DNA of 64,000 bases from Bombyx mori (Eukaryota; Arthropoda; Insecta; Lepidoptera; Bombycidae). The position numbers and the translations under genes are program-made. How positions within the stretch are numbered: the first letter of the stretch is position 1; each line of letters opens with the position of its first letter. A model generated the notes under the pieces. It saw only the letters and a program-made list of their open reading frames with translations, was not told where the DNA came from and made no database searches. The stretch covers positions 12,214,001-12,278,000 of the forward strand of contig NC_085116.1 of the NCBI RefSeq assembly GCF_030269925.1, read 5' to 3'. This document shows, piece after piece, positions 43,284-56,669 of the stretch.

Positions 43284-43435
43284 GTGTGCTTAGTGCGAGT
43301 TTTTTAACGCTCTCGATAGCGTGAAAGTTGGAACAGTGCCCCTAGCGGCAAACGTAGGCATACGTTCCAACTTCATACAAATTTGAGTTAACTTTAACGC
43401 TATCGAGAACGTTAAAAAACTCGCACTAAGCACAC
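43284..43435. mobile_element. MITE with long terminal inverted repeats
   Basis: A 152-bp element. The first 26 bases (GTGTGCTTAGTGCGAGTTTT, then TTAACG) are perfectly mirrored at the right end (CGTTAA, then AAAACTCGCACTAAGCACAC). After one mismatch the arms continue as TCTCGATAGCG and diverge. There is no coding capacity and only one copy in the window. Flanks CCA and AGA give no clear target duplication. Confidence 0.8.
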
Positions 43436-43910
43436 AGAACTGAATAATAACATTGAGTCTGTCGAGTCATTTTCGATTTCTCGGTAGAAATAAGTCAAAT
43501 GGTGGTTCGACCTACGAGCTCCTAATATCCTTTGACAATTGAAATATATCATACGATAACTACCTAAAAAACTGATTTAGGCTTATCAATTGGCAATCAG
43601 ATAGTTTCAAGGCAGTTAATCCGAAAAGTCATTAAACAAAAAGAGACCTAACAAAGTTTTCTTTCTACATAATTCAACGAAGCATTATAAAAAATGGTCC
43701 AAAAACTTCTCAGAACTCATTAATTTACGTCTCCCGTTTTTAATTGGATGTCTTTTAAGAGTTTGCTCTTTCTGCCCCAGTTCCGCCGCGAGTCCTGTGG
43801 GCGTAAACAAATAAATCACAATCAAACAGCTGAGGCCGATTATAACTAGTGCGAATAATGTGAATTTGTTTGTTCTATCTATCTTATTAAAATTGGGGTT
43901 GGCATTTAGC
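43436..43910. other. AT-rich DNA, no gene recognised
   Basis: Nothing recognisable was seen. Confidence 0.35.
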
Positions 43911-44022
43911 GGTAGGCAGCGGCTTGGCTCTGCCCCTGGCATTGCTGAAGTCCATGGGCGACGGTAACCATCAGGTGGGCCGTATGCTCGTCTGCCTATA
44001 AGGGATATAAAAAAAAAAAACT
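43911..44022 (+). repeat. BMC1-like LINE 3' tail
   Basis: GGTAGGCAGCGGCTTGGCTC to an ATATAAAAAAAAAA tail. A short deletion removes the ACTCACC part. Confidence 0.75.
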
Positions 44023-44082
44023 TTACATTCTTATAACGTTCTGATTAGGAAACTTTTTTAAGCTCTTATAATTTTTACGTCA

Positions 44083-44145
44083 TATCGGTGTCCCGATTAC
44101 GGTCATCTCACCAGGGATTGTAGAGGCAGAGGCAGAGGCTGGTCA
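44083..44145 (+). pseudogene. Possible Gag zinc-knuckle relic
   Basis: The plus frame reads SYRCPDYGHLTRDCRGRGRG, resembling a CCHC knuckle with the first Cys replaced by Ser and an Arg-Gly tail, followed by Trp, His/Ser residues and no long open frame. Probably a fragment of an LTR-retrotransposon gag, or chance. Confidence 0.3.
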
Positions 44146-46579
44146 TTAACAGTGTCGAGTAACTTATTGTGGGCAACAAATTAAAAATTCATATTAAGAA
44201 TATATTTTTAGGGATTTTATGAATACTAAGCGTATACTGATAGTGTGTAGTGTTGTTACTCTACTGTCAGTATATTGCTATCCCGTTTGAAAGTTGACAT
44301 ACCCGTATTTGCGTTGAACATCAAAATAATTAATTTTAGGACAACAAAAAAACTTTTAAAGTTCAAACGATTTCAAAACAAAAGAACAACGCAAAACAAA
44401 TTAAACCACCAGTCCATAATTTCTGAGTTTCCTCTTGAGACATAAATAACATTTTATCTCGAATGCTATTGAATTCTATTACATTATCTTTAAGGTCGTA
44501 AATACAGCAAAATGTGAAAATGTCAGTTACCAGGTGCGAGAACCATTGTATAAAAAACAGGAGATATCAGCGACAACAGTTCATTTATCTCAGCTTTTGT
44601 TCTCAAATCTGGGACAAAGGGAAATGTACTTGTCCTATATAACACCGGCTCGGTTACAGCCTACTTCCTTATGGTACTCAGTAAACAAACTAATCTCCAT
44701 CTAGATAATGAATTTGCGTCATAAAAGTGTTATAGAATTAAGTACAATTTTTTTTTTCTTCGTGTTTTTCCTGCCTCGAGAACCTACTGTAATCTGAAGT
44801 TATGGTCGTAGTTATGACTTTGTTTATGTACAAACATTTTGTCACGTATTAAAACAAAAACGAATCGTGTAGGTTTAATTCAAGAGGGATAAGTTTCACG
44901 TTGTTTCACCATACTATATTCTCTTTTACTAGAACAGAGGTTTGGGGACACAAAATGTCGAAAATATAATTACCTCATTGTCTATAGGGTTGTGTTGTTT
45001 ATTATTATGTATCAATGTTACATCGATGATTAAGACAAATATGTGATTTCGACAAATGTGAAAATGGTATTATACAAAAATGTATTTTATTCTTGCTACC
45101 TGCTTTGGTGCTCAATGACACTGTGATTTCAGAAATAATTTCTGGTAGTGAAACAAAAGAAAATCCACTACGGTGTTACCTTAGAGTTTTGACATGTTAT
45201 TATTTAAGACAAGTTTGAGGAGAGTTATTAGAGGTAAACATCGACTATTTAAAATACTCCTTCAATTTAGTTAATCCATTTAAGTTGAAATATTTCGACC
45301 AACTTTCTCAAAACGTACTCCGATGTTTATTTAAAACCATATCTTCTATATTTTAGTGTTCTATTTCGAACACAGTATAAAATATTTGAGGGGAGAATTT
45401 ACTTTAATATTTCTCGGCAGCAAAAATATTAACAGGGTAGATGTTTTTTGAGAAAATTGCTTTCAAAATTTTTCAACGTAAATAATTGAGGAAATAATCC
45501 CTTTGAAACAATGAGAATCAAAGTAGGTAACAAAAGCTTTTGTGGAGTTCCTAAAGCGGATCTCCTTGGAAAAAGCAGTCCTTTTTCGACAACAAAAGAT
45601 ATTTTTGTAAGGTCAATTAAACTTCTTGAAATCGTTACGAAGAGTTCTTTTTAATTATAAAAGGTTATCGTTGTATTTATGAAGTTTTTTAATGGGTGTT
45701 CAAATTTTTAACGTTTTTTCTGCTGTTGCTGAATATTATCCCTACAAAGTGTTAATAAAATAATATGTAAAACATATTAACATTACAGAGACATAAAAAT
45801 GTCTTTATACATATATTCCTACAACCGTATTGTATTGGCTATTTACAATATTTTATCTTCGAGAATAGAAGGAAAGCCGTAGTAGTCTCAAGTCGATTTT
45901 CCTCGAACCTCGTTTTACACAAATAATAAAGTTACTGTGTGTAGGAAAAGATTTCTTTGGTTGGCTTTCTTCCGTAAAGGTGAAATGTCAGTAAATTCAA
46001 TAAAGTGGTAATAAGTAGATTTCTCGAGCGGAATCATATTTTCTTCAATTCGAGAAATGAAGACTTTTATTAAATAATATTTCGAGGTATATTCTCGTGC
46101 GGCGAAGAAAGTAAAACGTTTTATAGCGGTTTTAAGGCATAGCTGTTTGAAGCTAATCTACACAAAATTACCGGCTTGTAATTTTGTTGATTTGATCAAG
46201 TAACACGAGTATACGAGGGCTCAAATCCTCTGGCAAGTACAAATTTCTTAAATGATATCAGAATCTAACACTAGTCCAGACAACATTCAAGATGAAAAAC
46301 AATACAAACATCGTATAACAAAGTGGAAATAACCATGTTTATAAATTTGCGTAGTTACTGGTCGCAGCATTTTGTAAGCCTGCAGGTACCCTATTCGCTA
46401 CCGTTTCCCTTATTTTTATAAATTCATCAACTTTCACATGTGCCGGACCCATGATGGCTAACTTTTTTTGTTAATTATCACTGTTCCTATTTTAAAATCT
46501 CGTGTGATGTACTCATTATTGAAAACAGCAATAATTGAGAGCCATTTAAATATCAATGTCTTGAAGATTCTAAGCACGT
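44146..46579. other. AT-rich DNA with possible Bm1 relic
   Basis: At about 46190-46420 there are decayed Bm1 words: a B-box-like GGCTCAAATCC, then GCGTAGTTACTGGTCGCAGC. No gene was seen in this 2.4 kb. Confidence 0.35.
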
Positions 46580-46850
46580 ATTGTGTCTTCTTCTTCTTTG
46601 TCTCCACCTTATTCCACTAGGTGGGGTCGGCACAGCTCATTTTTCTTATCCATTCTCTTCTATCAGCCGTCATCTCAACACTCACTCCTCTCTTTTTCTC
46701 ATAACGTCATTCACACACTCCATCCATGTCTGCTTCGGTCGAGGTCGACCTCTTCCCCCTCTACCTTGCACTACCATTTCCATACATATCCTAGCCACAT
46801 GGATCTTCTTTCTACGCATTACATATCCATACCACGCTAACCATACCATA
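46580..46850 (-). pseudogene. LINE ORF2 C-terminal fragment
   Basis: The minus-strand translation includes WYGYVMRRKKIHVARI, GRGGRGRPRPKQTWMECVND and REWIRKMSCADPT with a stop, then WNKVETK. It has the same order as the plus-strand fragment at 53242-53469. The RT core is absent and the reading needs frame adjustment near 46655-46680, so this is a dead 3' fragment. Confidence 0.6.
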
Positions 46851-47675
46851 CCATTCTAAACTAGTGTTTATCTAAAACTTATCAAAACTCCGGAATTTCT
46901 TAACACCATTACATGCATGTGAAGCCATTTCCTATATACATCGTTGCGGGAATAAAGCCACGTAACATTTGGCACTCGGCCAAAGATTCACTCAGTAAGT
47001 ACGAAACTCGTGAGTGTCGCCTTGCTGTGAATTTTGTTTTTGTTTTAGACGCTTTTTTGTGCATTTTTATGTATATTTGGATACACGGTGCATCTGGTAT
47101 TAGTGAATACTAAAGCAAATAGTTGCCACAGTGTGAATAAAGACCTTGACATATTGGTTTGAAGTCTCAAATATATTGCATTATAGCTACTCTATCGTTC
47201 TTAGCATTCTATTGCATTAATATCCAGAATAGTACGTGAGACCATGACGGCTCAGCGACTTTTTTGTACGAGTCACAAGAATTGGAATTCCATACCCAAA
47301 TCTATTTATTATAATTTAAAATCTACTGATGTATGCAAATCTTGGAAAACTTTCACGTATTTCTGTGTGCATTATCTTGTTTAATGATTTCATTTATATT
47401 CCGGCATTACGCCAATGATTGCAGCACCACTATCGACGAAAAACTTTATGCGTAGGCTATTTTACTGCATATTGGGAACATGAATCCATTAATGACAATG
47501 ATGATCATAAATTTTTAGCTGTGGATCGAAGCCAAGCTGGAAAAGTTTCTTAAACAAAGGCAGAGCACTAATCACAATTAAGAATATAGGATCCTGAGTG
47601 TATGGTCATAAAAGTAAATAAATAAAGATGAGTTGAATAGTTCTTGGCTTATATGCGTAACTAGAGAGTAAGTTG
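46851..47675. other. AT-rich DNA, no gene recognised
   Basis: Nothing recognisable was seen. Confidence 0.35.
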
Positions 47676-47919
47676 TTTTTTTATTGCTTAGATGGGTGGA
47701 CGAGCTCACAGCCCACCTGGCGTTAAGTGGTTACTGGAGCCCATAGACATCTACGACGTAAATGCGCCACCCACCTTGAGATATAAGTTCTAAGGTCTCA
47801 ATTATAGTTACAACGGCTGCCCCACCCTTCAAACCGAAACGCATTACTGCTTCACGGCAGAAATAGGCAGGGCGGTGGTACCTACCCGCGCGGACTCACA
47901 AGAGGTCCTACCACCAGTT
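47676..47919 (-). repeat. Bm1 SINE, 5'-truncated
   Basis: TTTTTTTATTGCTTAGATGG to GTCCTACCACCAGTT. A close match to the consensus. Confidence 0.88.
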
Positions 47920-48526
47920 ATTGTCGTTTCTTGACAGCAATTTCAGTGGTACTGTCAAGTCGGCGTCTAGTGCCACTTGGGCTCGACATGTAAATTAGCA
48001 TAATAACTAACTCAATACGACTGCTATGTAAAAATTCGTACAACTTACCTGCAACACATCAGAATCCCACAGTCAGTACTTTGTTAAATGTAGTATTCAG
48101 TAAAAGGTAGGCGTCGGGAAAAGGTCAGGTGGTAGCAATAAAATGGAAAACAAACGAAGCGTACCTACATTGAGAACGTCGCAGTAAAACTATTGGAAGA
48201 ACACAGTGGACCGGCGTGTGAATCGGATATGTAGCAACGAGACTTTTAAATTGGGTACACTATTAATGTATTATAAGTGTAACTAGAGCTTTTTTGCTGT
48301 TGCGTACTATGTTAGCTATTGAATTTTTTATTTCAATACATGGGTAGATAATTTAGAAACATGACATGGCTGTATAAATAGGATTGCGATATAACCTACC
48401 ATTCCGACTAAAACCTAAAAATGCGACAGAAACAATCAAGATGATAGATACTCATTAAGGGAAGATTTCGATAAAATAAGTATTTTTTGCATTGGATACT
48501 TTACTGTGTGCGAGTTGAAAGAGTTT
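47920..48526. other. AT-rich DNA, no gene recognised
   Basis: Nothing recognisable was seen. Confidence 0.35.
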
Positions 48527-48768
48527 ACTGGTAGTAGGACCTCTTGTGAGTCCGCGCGGGTAGGTACCACTACTCTGCCTATTTCTGCCGTGAAGCAGTA
48601 ATGCGTTTCGGTTTGAAGGGCGGGGCAGCCGTTGTAACTATACTGAAACCTTAGAACTGATATCTCAAGATGGGTGGCGCATTTACGTCGTAGATGTCTA
48701 TGGGCTCCAGTAACCACTTAATGCCAGGTGGGCTGTAAGCTCGTCCACCCATCCAAGCAATAAAAAAA
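48527..48768 (+). repeat. Bm1 SINE, 5'-truncated
   Basis: ACTGGTAGTAGGACCTCTTG to a CAATAAAAAAAG tail. Confidence 0.88.
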
Positions 48769-50292
48769 GCCTCTTATCTTCCAATGAACAATCCAGCAAA
48801 TGTGTATATTTACAACTGTCACTAGCTTATTTTGGTGTAGATATATTAAATAGTTCAGTAAACAACTATTATGACTACTGCTGTAGTAATGTAGAAATTG
48901 ACCAGAACCAGAATCTTACTTTATAACCTGAAGACTTCTATTTCATAAGTCTGTCAGTAACCTCTCAGTAGGTACGTAATCTTCTTGTTATTGGCGTATT
49001 AGAATGTTTTACATTTGACAAAATAGAGATAAAACTTTATCGGGTTTTGCCCCAAATAAAATTCCGTGGCCTCTGGGAGAAATTAGTTCATTTCCCAGGA
49101 TAGGCTATAAAAACGAACTAGTGTTGGGAACGTCGTAATAAAACTTTCATTTAAAAGCATGCGGTTCTGTACAGTTTTCATAACGTGCTTGCGATCGACG
49201 TTGTATGCGATTCCAAGCCGAATACAATGCAATAACAATTGGCCATGTTCCAAATGTTCCCATGTAGGCAAATCGATTGGGCCGCGGTCGCTACTCACGG
49301 ATGAAAACACACGCTTATACTACCTTTTTAGATATTTATACTAATAAAATATCTCTGTACCTTTTTATTGGTGTTGTTGGTATAAGTAAGTAAGTAAGGA
49401 GAAATATTGCCGAAGCCCATAGATATGATATGACATGGGTTGATTACTATTATTAAAACTGGTAGGAGATAATAATAAGGTACTCCTGCTGAGATGTTTA
49501 TAGACTCCATCATCCGATATGTGAATTGGTCTGTAATATCCAGAAGATGGTAGGAAGAGACCTGGTCGCCCTGTACACACTTGGCCACGAGCCGTAAGAG
49601 CGAGATGAGGACTTGTAGAATTCTTTTTGACAGCTTACTGTCTAAGACCGAAGTACCATTCCAAACATGTCGATTTTATAAATAGCCGCAGGGTAACATC
49701 GTTAGGATATTTACTCTTCGATTTTTCCTGGAAATACCAAAGGTTGTTTCAGTTAAGATGAAATTGAACAAATTATTACGTATATCCATCCCCGACGACG
49801 TGTTCTACACGCACGGACTGTTTCACGGCATAATAAATTCTGGCATCGACCCAAATAACCTCAGCCTAATGTACACAAAATTTGTCAACATCCATGAAAG
49901 AGTTGTTGATTTTTGCATACTACGCTTATTCTAAACATGTACGTCATAGGGTGTTTTCGAATTCAATAATATGTATATGAAACAAAATTATGCTTGTACT
50001 CGTATAACATGGAAAATAGTGGAATAATTCTAAGATGTCTAACAAAATTGTTTACCGTATGCACTAGGTTTGTGTTCCTAATTTTTCCTTGCTTCTGCGG
50101 GCCTACGGGAAGAGATTTCAACATGAAATAAATAGTGCCCTTGTACTCTGTATCCTTATTGTCATGTTTCTTCTAACAGCTGTGTGTACAAAATATATTC
50201 AATAATTAAAAAAACAACACAGTACACAAACTTCTAAGTATCGGTAATCAAGTTTACAATAACTTAGGACTTCGTAGCAGTAGCTCAGAAGT
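48769..50292. other. AT-rich DNA, no gene recognised
   Basis: Around 49560-49700 a short plus frame (GRPGRPVHTWPRAVRAR) has a faint LINE-like look but cannot be assigned. An AAGTAAGTAAGTAAG microsatellite lies near 49384-49399. Confidence 0.3.
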
Positions 50293-50536
50293 TTATTTTT
50301 ATTGCTTAGATGGGTGGACGAGCTCACAGCCCACCTGGTATTAAGTGGTTACTGGAGTCCATAGACATCTACAACGTAAATGCGCCACCCATCCTGAGAT
50401 ATAAGTTCTAAGGTCTCAGTATAGTTACAACGGCTGCCCTACCCTTCAAAGCGAAACGCATTACTGCTTCACGGCAGAAATAGGCAGGGTGGTAGTACCT
50501 ACCCGTGCGGACTAACAAGAGGTCCTACCACCAGTA
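50293..50536 (-). repeat. Bm1 SINE, 5'-truncated
   Basis: TTTATTTTTATTGCTTAGAT to GGTCCTACCACCAGT. Confidence 0.88.
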
Positions 50537-52753
50537 AAAAATCTAGAGATATGATCCATCAAAGAGAATGGAAGATACAATTTAGATTATTACTAACAAC
50601 ACAAAAAATTCAATTGAATGTCAACGGCGGCTCCTAAAATTTAATTAAAACGTTGAACAAAAATACACATACTCTTCTCATACAGCGCTGCGAGCGAACG
50701 TTTCGTCCATTATATATTTCAATTAAACCCTTTCATGTTTGTGGACTCGCCTGCAGTATAAGCCTCGCATTCCTCATATGTTTTACATGTGCCGCGCTCT
50801 GAATTCTAACATCTATAAAATTCAGTTACACGAATTCAGATAGTACTATGTGTATGTTTGGAATTCAAAGTCTATTTATCCACTGACATTCACGAACATT
50901 TTGAACAAGTAATTCTCTTTACAAAATTGCTGAATTCCACACATCGTTTTTCTTCAAAACCCGTCTTATGTTATAAAATATTTGCTTTAGTTTACTTGGT
51001 TAAGTATCGTTTACATTGAGGTAGTTACCTAACCCAAATAAAAGGGTCATAGTAACTGGTTGTGATTGCGACTAGTTTTTACGATTTTTACTAGAAGCTA
51101 GAGCATCTTCGAGCTCTTGCCTCGAGGCAGGTAGTGGTAGTTTATGGGTTACGGTAACCAATTCATACCACGTGAATCAAGAACTCGTCTTCATCAAGTG
51201 TGGTAAAAATTAAACTCATCTCATTGTCGTATAGGACGCATGCTCAATGCCACACGCTGTTACAGTCTACATTTCTCCATCGCCATATTCATTAGGTAGC
51301 TGTCAAAATGACTACTATCGTATTGAAATTAAATTGTTAGCAAAGCCCTACGAATAAATAATAAGTCAAAGCCCTAAGTAATACGCAAGATAGCAATATA
51401 ATAAGAATATGTGACGAACATAACGAGTAACACAATAACTAATGGATTTTATCATTGAAAATAATGCGCCTACAATATTTAAGTTGAAATTGAGAACATT
51501 GGTGCTAAAGAGTTTTGTTACGCCACACTGCTATAGGCATATGTATATAAGCCGTTGGGCGTAAATTTTGTACCTTTTTGTTTGTAAAACAGTCGCGTAC
51601 TTAATCGATTTGTTTTGTCACAGTAATACGAGAGTTGTAGTAAGTAACTGTATCAGTCTCCCTTAAAAAATGTTACTCATTTAATCTTAAAGCTGTCTCA
51701 GCTAACTGACTCTTTGTTACACGCCTAACTTCTGTTAATAGATTTCAATAGTTTCTGTTAATAGATCTGATTTATATTACGTCACTCTATTTATGACAAT
51801 TTTAGAAGAAGCTCAACTTGAAGCTACGAATAAATTTATTCGTAGACTTGAAGCTAATGGTCGTTATTGGCCACAAAAACAATCAATCTAGTAGTAAGTG
51901 GTTATTGAAACCCATAAATATCACAACGAGAATTCTACTAAAACATTTCGGTCACACTTCGCTGTCAAGAAAATAAATCTTATTCCTAAAATACCTTTTG
52001 CCTTCGTCATTGAAATCATTAAATTTTGTTATCGTTATTCATACACTTCAGTATGTGAAAAGGGCATATTATCTGCTAACACCTTGGATGGAAGTTATTT
52101 TTATTCATATTACATGGCTCAATGAGCCTGAGTTAAAAAAATGAGTTGTCGTACACAAAAAAGTAAACACAAAATGACCGATTCCAAATGATATGGTTTT
52201 ATTCCATTTCAATCCATCCCACTTTTTCAACAACCACGATTTCATGTCTCGAAGTGGGTAGCAGCATTGATGTCGTGGTTAATGATCACTCAACACATTT
52301 CAGTGAACTCATCCGTATATGACAAAATAAAACCATATTCGATTTGTATTTAACTCATATTTTTGTAACAATGTAGCGAGCACATAATTGAAAATCAACT
52401 GATCCGGTGCTGAGAGAAACCTGTGAAACATTGAAAATTTAAATATACGAAACAGCGAAACGATATCAAATTACTACGAAAGCTTAATTACATGAACAGT
52501 GAATTGAGTTTTGTTAATTACGTTTGTTATAAACAGTACCTCTGCTTAAACGTAGCGGTATTTTTTGCTATTCTCAAACTTTTACAAAGTTATAAAATAT
52601 AGGCGTTCTCTATCCTAGTCATCGACGTAGGCCAAAGCCTTTATGGAGTCGTAGCATGAATGGTCGTTCGTGCCTAGAATCGATACAGATTTACGTGTCC
52701 CACTTTTGCTAGACAATCGTTTCTGAATTTAATAGTAAATTTATTATATATAA
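50537..52753. other. AT-rich DNA, no gene recognised
   Basis: A stretch near 51110-51210 (GAGGCAGGTAGTGGTAGTTT, GGTTACGGTAACCA) may be an old BMC1-like tail. No gene was seen in 2.2 kb. Confidence 0.35.
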
Positions 52754-52967
52754 CTAGCCGTACTCGCCCGCTTCGCTGGGCATTTAAAATTAACATTATT
52801 ATTGTCATTATTATTAGGGAGTCCAACACTCATTTAAATATTAACCTATCCATTAAGTACGTGTATTTTCTACATGGATACCAAGTTTCAAGTCAATCGG
52901 ACGCATGGTTCAATAGTTATAACGGAACATTCGTAAAAACCACTGTAGATTTATATATTAGTATAGA
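52754..52967 (-). mobile_element. Helitron-like element, family C, copy 2
   Basis: Minus strand A|TCTATACTAATATATAAATC ... GCGGGCGAGTACGGCTAG|T. Very close to 25870-26079, with a short TTTTCT insertion. Confidence 0.72.
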
Positions 52968-53241
52968 TTTAGGGTATCTTATTGTTATTTTTTTTGCAAT
53001 CCATTGTATAGACAAAGCCACTGCGAACGTTAGGATGTGATGTGGAATTTTAAACAGTAACTTCTGTAATACGGATTTTCTCATTTTCAGAACTGAATAT
53101 TTGCAGTGCAGTAAAACTGAGTAAGATTGTTTAGTGATCCGTGTGGATCGTACCTCCAGTAAAATCAAGGACGGATGAATTGCTTCCTCTCGTCTAATAA
53201 AAGTTGATTAAGGATAAGACTACTGCTATTACGAATAAGTT

Positions 53242-53469
53242 ATGAGAATATATTTGCGATGGTATGGACATGTGATGAGACGAAATGAAAATGAGGTTGG
53301 TAAGAGAATGTTAACTATGAATGTGGAAGGATATAGAGGAAGAGGTAGACCTAAGAAGATATGGATGGATTGCGTGAAATACGATATAGGTAAAGGGGGA
53401 GTGAGCGAAGAAATGGTATATGATAGAAGAGTATGGAAGAAGAAAACATGTTGCGCCGTCCCCAAGTGA
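53242..53469 (+). pseudogene. LINE ORF2 C-terminal fragment
   Basis: A 75-codon frame reads LRWYGHVMRRNENEVGKRML, then GRGRPKKIWMDCVKYDI and RRVWKKKTCCAVPK with a stop. This is the conserved C-terminus of RTE/jockey-like lepidopteran LINEs and usually ends in a CADP(K/T) motif, seen here as CAVPK. GGGAGAAGGGCAGGATAATG follows. The RT core is absent, so it is 5'-truncated. Confidence 0.65.
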
Positions 53470-54259
53470 CTGGGAGAAGGGCAGGATAATGATAGTCAGC
53501 CAAGGTAATTTACTCGAGCCCTCTGATTAATACACCCATATTCATGTTATAACACAAAAAATTTAATACTTTAAATTATAATAATATAAGAATAAATTTA
53601 AAACCCCGTTTATTTAAACGTTTATGTAGTATGTAATAAATATTATTAGAAAGAATAAAAAATGTATGTTAGAAGTCGAACTTTAAATTGTTTTTTTTTT
53701 CATCTTGCTGATACTGGTTAGGTTATTCAACTAAAGTAATAAAAATATTGTCTTGTCATCGGTCCTTAAATCACGTGCTCAAAGCTGATCGGATATATTG
53801 ATGTTGGTGAAAATTACGTTGAAAGACTCCATTACATAGATAAATACAGATCAAGCTAATGAAAGCGGTTTTAAAATCGGTTTCGACTATCCCATTCAAT
53901 ATTAGTTATTTTATTATTCTTTAAATATATTTATTTTACTTTTAATTAAACGGCCCGCTAAAACAAATAGATCTAAGCTTCGAACATTAGTCAAGACAGC
54001 TTCGAGATTGATACCTGGATTTCGCTAAAAATTTATCTAACACACAGTACGAGGCTTTATTCAATCTTCTTTGAAATTTATTTGGGCCTCGGTAGCTGTC
54101 TAGGTCGCAAAGGTTTTTCTTATTTTGTAAATTGAAAGTATACTGCTTACCTGGGAAAGACTGATACAGCCCTATCCCTTCTTTGAATTGTAGGATATGT
54201 TTATTGAACTAAAAATATCATAAGATAAGATATCAATGCGTGAGGCGGTGAAGTATATA
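53470..54259. other. AT-rich DNA, no gene recognised
   Basis: Nothing recognisable was seen. Confidence 0.35.
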
Positions 54260-54645
54260 TTTTTTAGTACTTAGATGGATGGACGAGCTCACTATCTACT
54301 TCGTGTTGAGTGGTTACCAGAGCCCATTGGACTTGCTTTCACCCACCTTAAACCACGAGTCCGAAGCTGTTTTTACCCCACCCTTCAAACCCAAAACGCA
54401 CTACTGCTTCATGACCTATCCGTGCGGCCTTACAAGACGTTTTAACACCAGGAATTACGCAAATTATAATTTTGAGGGTTTGATTTTTATGATACTATGT
54501 TATTTCTTCACCGCAGAAGTCAATCGTGAACATTAAATTTGTTAAGTATTACAAAAACTAGTATCTGCCTGTAGAATTCGAACATCGCTTTATCGCTTGA
54601 TACGAATGCACCGGGCGTCTTATCCTTTAGACTACGACTACTTCT
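54260..54645 (-). repeat. Bm1 SINE, diverged but with tRNA-like head
   Basis: The plus strand ends GTCTTATCCTTTAGACTACG, the complement of the A-box region, with GAATTCGAACATCG for the B box. The body is recognisable but shortened in the middle (about 385 bp). It is the oldest-looking headed copy. Confidence 0.75.
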
Positions 54646-55541
54646 AAACTCATGATATAGCCTGCGTTGAGATTCTAGCAGGCAAATTATTCAGCTTTTA
54701 TGTATGGTAGTGCGTGCTCTAGTAAATACTTAAAAACAGCTGGGACGCAACCCTTAATTTTACTGGTTCACAAAAAAAAAAACAATTGTCCAAACATTAA
54801 AACGATATAAAGAATTTATTAATACAGACATTAAAAAGTTCATCAACATTAGAAATGTTATTTGAATTACAATAACGAAAACACTCCTAACTACAGTTGA
54901 ACATAATAAACAATTAATAACACAAAGCTTTACACTTGAAATGTAAATTTGTTTTCCTTTCTGAAGCACATCCCGGTCTTTGTGTTCGTAATTAACGAAA
55001 ACGAATCCTTTTGTTTTATATCGTGACCTTTGACTTTAATATTAGCATAGAGCGCAAGCTCATGTCCGCAAGCGCTTACCTACCAAGTTGACTGTCATCA
55101 TCCTACTTTGAGATATCAGGTCTCTATAGCATTAGAGTGACGGCTTCCCTACCCTGCACACCGGAAAGATTTATTTGCGGCAACTATAAGAGGAACAGTG
55201 CGAACTCATGATGACATGTCTATAGCCAACTTTAAAGATAAGAATTAGGGCAGTAGTTAGGAATTTTAAAAAAATGACGCATGCACTACATTAGAAATGG
55301 CTGATAAATCTTCATTATGCTGACCAATTTGGTATCAAATACGTGACAGTCAATACCAAAACAGTAATAAAATATAGTCAACATTACTTATTCATCTTCA
55401 TCAATATATTATAATAATATGACTGTAACGATAGCTATCATAGAATTAAAGAAAATCTGTAAAAATCGAATCGCGCCAAAGGCATTTTCGAGATGCGTTT
55501 GAATCTACAAGTTCCGAATGGGTGTAACACATTAATAGTAA
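54646..55541. other. AT-rich DNA with possible Bm1 relic
   Basis: Decayed Bm1-like words occur at about 55075-55215 (TTGAGATATCAGGTCTCTAT, ACGGCTTCCCTACCCTGC). No gene was seen. Confidence 0.35.
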
Positions 55542-55953
55542 CTAGTGGTAGCCCAGCGGTCGAAATTCAACTATAATTAATTTAAATTATAATTTTAAAC
55601 TTTGTTTAGATTCTATTGTCAAAGATTTATACTTCTTTTATCACAGATTTCGCCAGACTACACTATAGATAAATAATATTAAAGACAAACAATATAAATC
55701 TATTCTCAATTTGACCACAGACTTTAACATTAAGCAAAAAACTATAAATACATATGTGTAAAATACATGGTATGCAATGTGTGTAATGTTTTTATTTATA
55801 TATTGAATGTGTTTTTCAGGCATAATAAAAAAAAAAAAATAACATTCTGCATTCCTTCTCTATAAGTGTGAGAAATTTCATACTCCTCCGTCCGCGCAAT
55901 TTTGGTAAAAAAGGGTATAAAGTTTTTGCTTCACGTATTAATATAGGTATAGA
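55542..55953 (-). mobile_element. Helitron-like element, family D, copy 2
   Basis: Minus strand A|TCTATACCTATATTAATACG ... CCGCTGGGCTACCACTAG|T. It shares CCGCGCAATTTTGGTAAAAA and AATACATGGTATGCAATGTG blocks with 18254-18658, and is more diverged. Confidence 0.65.
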
Positions 55954-56424
55954 TTGTAGGCGAAACGTCCTTATGAACATTAAATAAGCTAAGTTGGGAC
56001 GCTCAATACTTAATGGGTGGATGACTTTCAATAGTGGAATATAAGTTGTAATGGGAGCTGACGTCATTGATCAGTCTTTGAATTAAACAACAATGTCTTT
56101 GAAATAACGGGTTACGCCAACGCTATTTCTTATTTTTGAGTTTGAATATTTATTTACTTATCAAACTTAAAACTTTTGTTTAACAAGAAGACGTCTTTGA
56201 AACTTTCTTTTTATCAAACGAAGCTTAACTAGCCATATACCTATATTGTAATATTCCTGTACATTATATATGTTTCTTGGCTCCCGTACTTCTGACTTCT
56301 TCAAGAAGGGCATTGAAAAATTACCACTTCGTTGGCAGAGATACCATGATCGATACCATGTGTCATATATCGATGGATCGAGATAATTTTAAAAACTTTA
56401 ATAAACAACTTTTAATTACTTTAA
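55954..56424. other. AT-rich DNA, no gene recognised
   Basis: Nothing recognisable was seen. Confidence 0.35.
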
Positions 56425-56669
56425 TTTTTTTTATTTATTGCTTAGATGGGTGGACGAGCTCACAGCCCGCCTGATGTTAAGTGGTTACTGGAGCCCATAG
56501 ACATCTATAACGTAAATGCCCCACCCACCTTGAGATAAGTTCTAAGGTCTCAGTATAGTTACAACGGCTGCCCCACCCTTCAAATCGAAACGCATTACTA
56601 CTTCACGGCAGAAATAGGTAGGGTGGAGGTACCTACCCGCGCAGACTCATAAGAGGTCCTACCACCAGA
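56425..56669 (-). repeat. Bm1 SINE, 5'-truncated
   Basis: TTATTTATTGCTTAGATGGG to GTCCTACCACCAG. Confidence 0.88.

Noticed and set aside
46581..46859. Plus-strand 92- and 85-codon frames
   Set aside because: Complement of the LINE C-terminal fragment on the minus strand.
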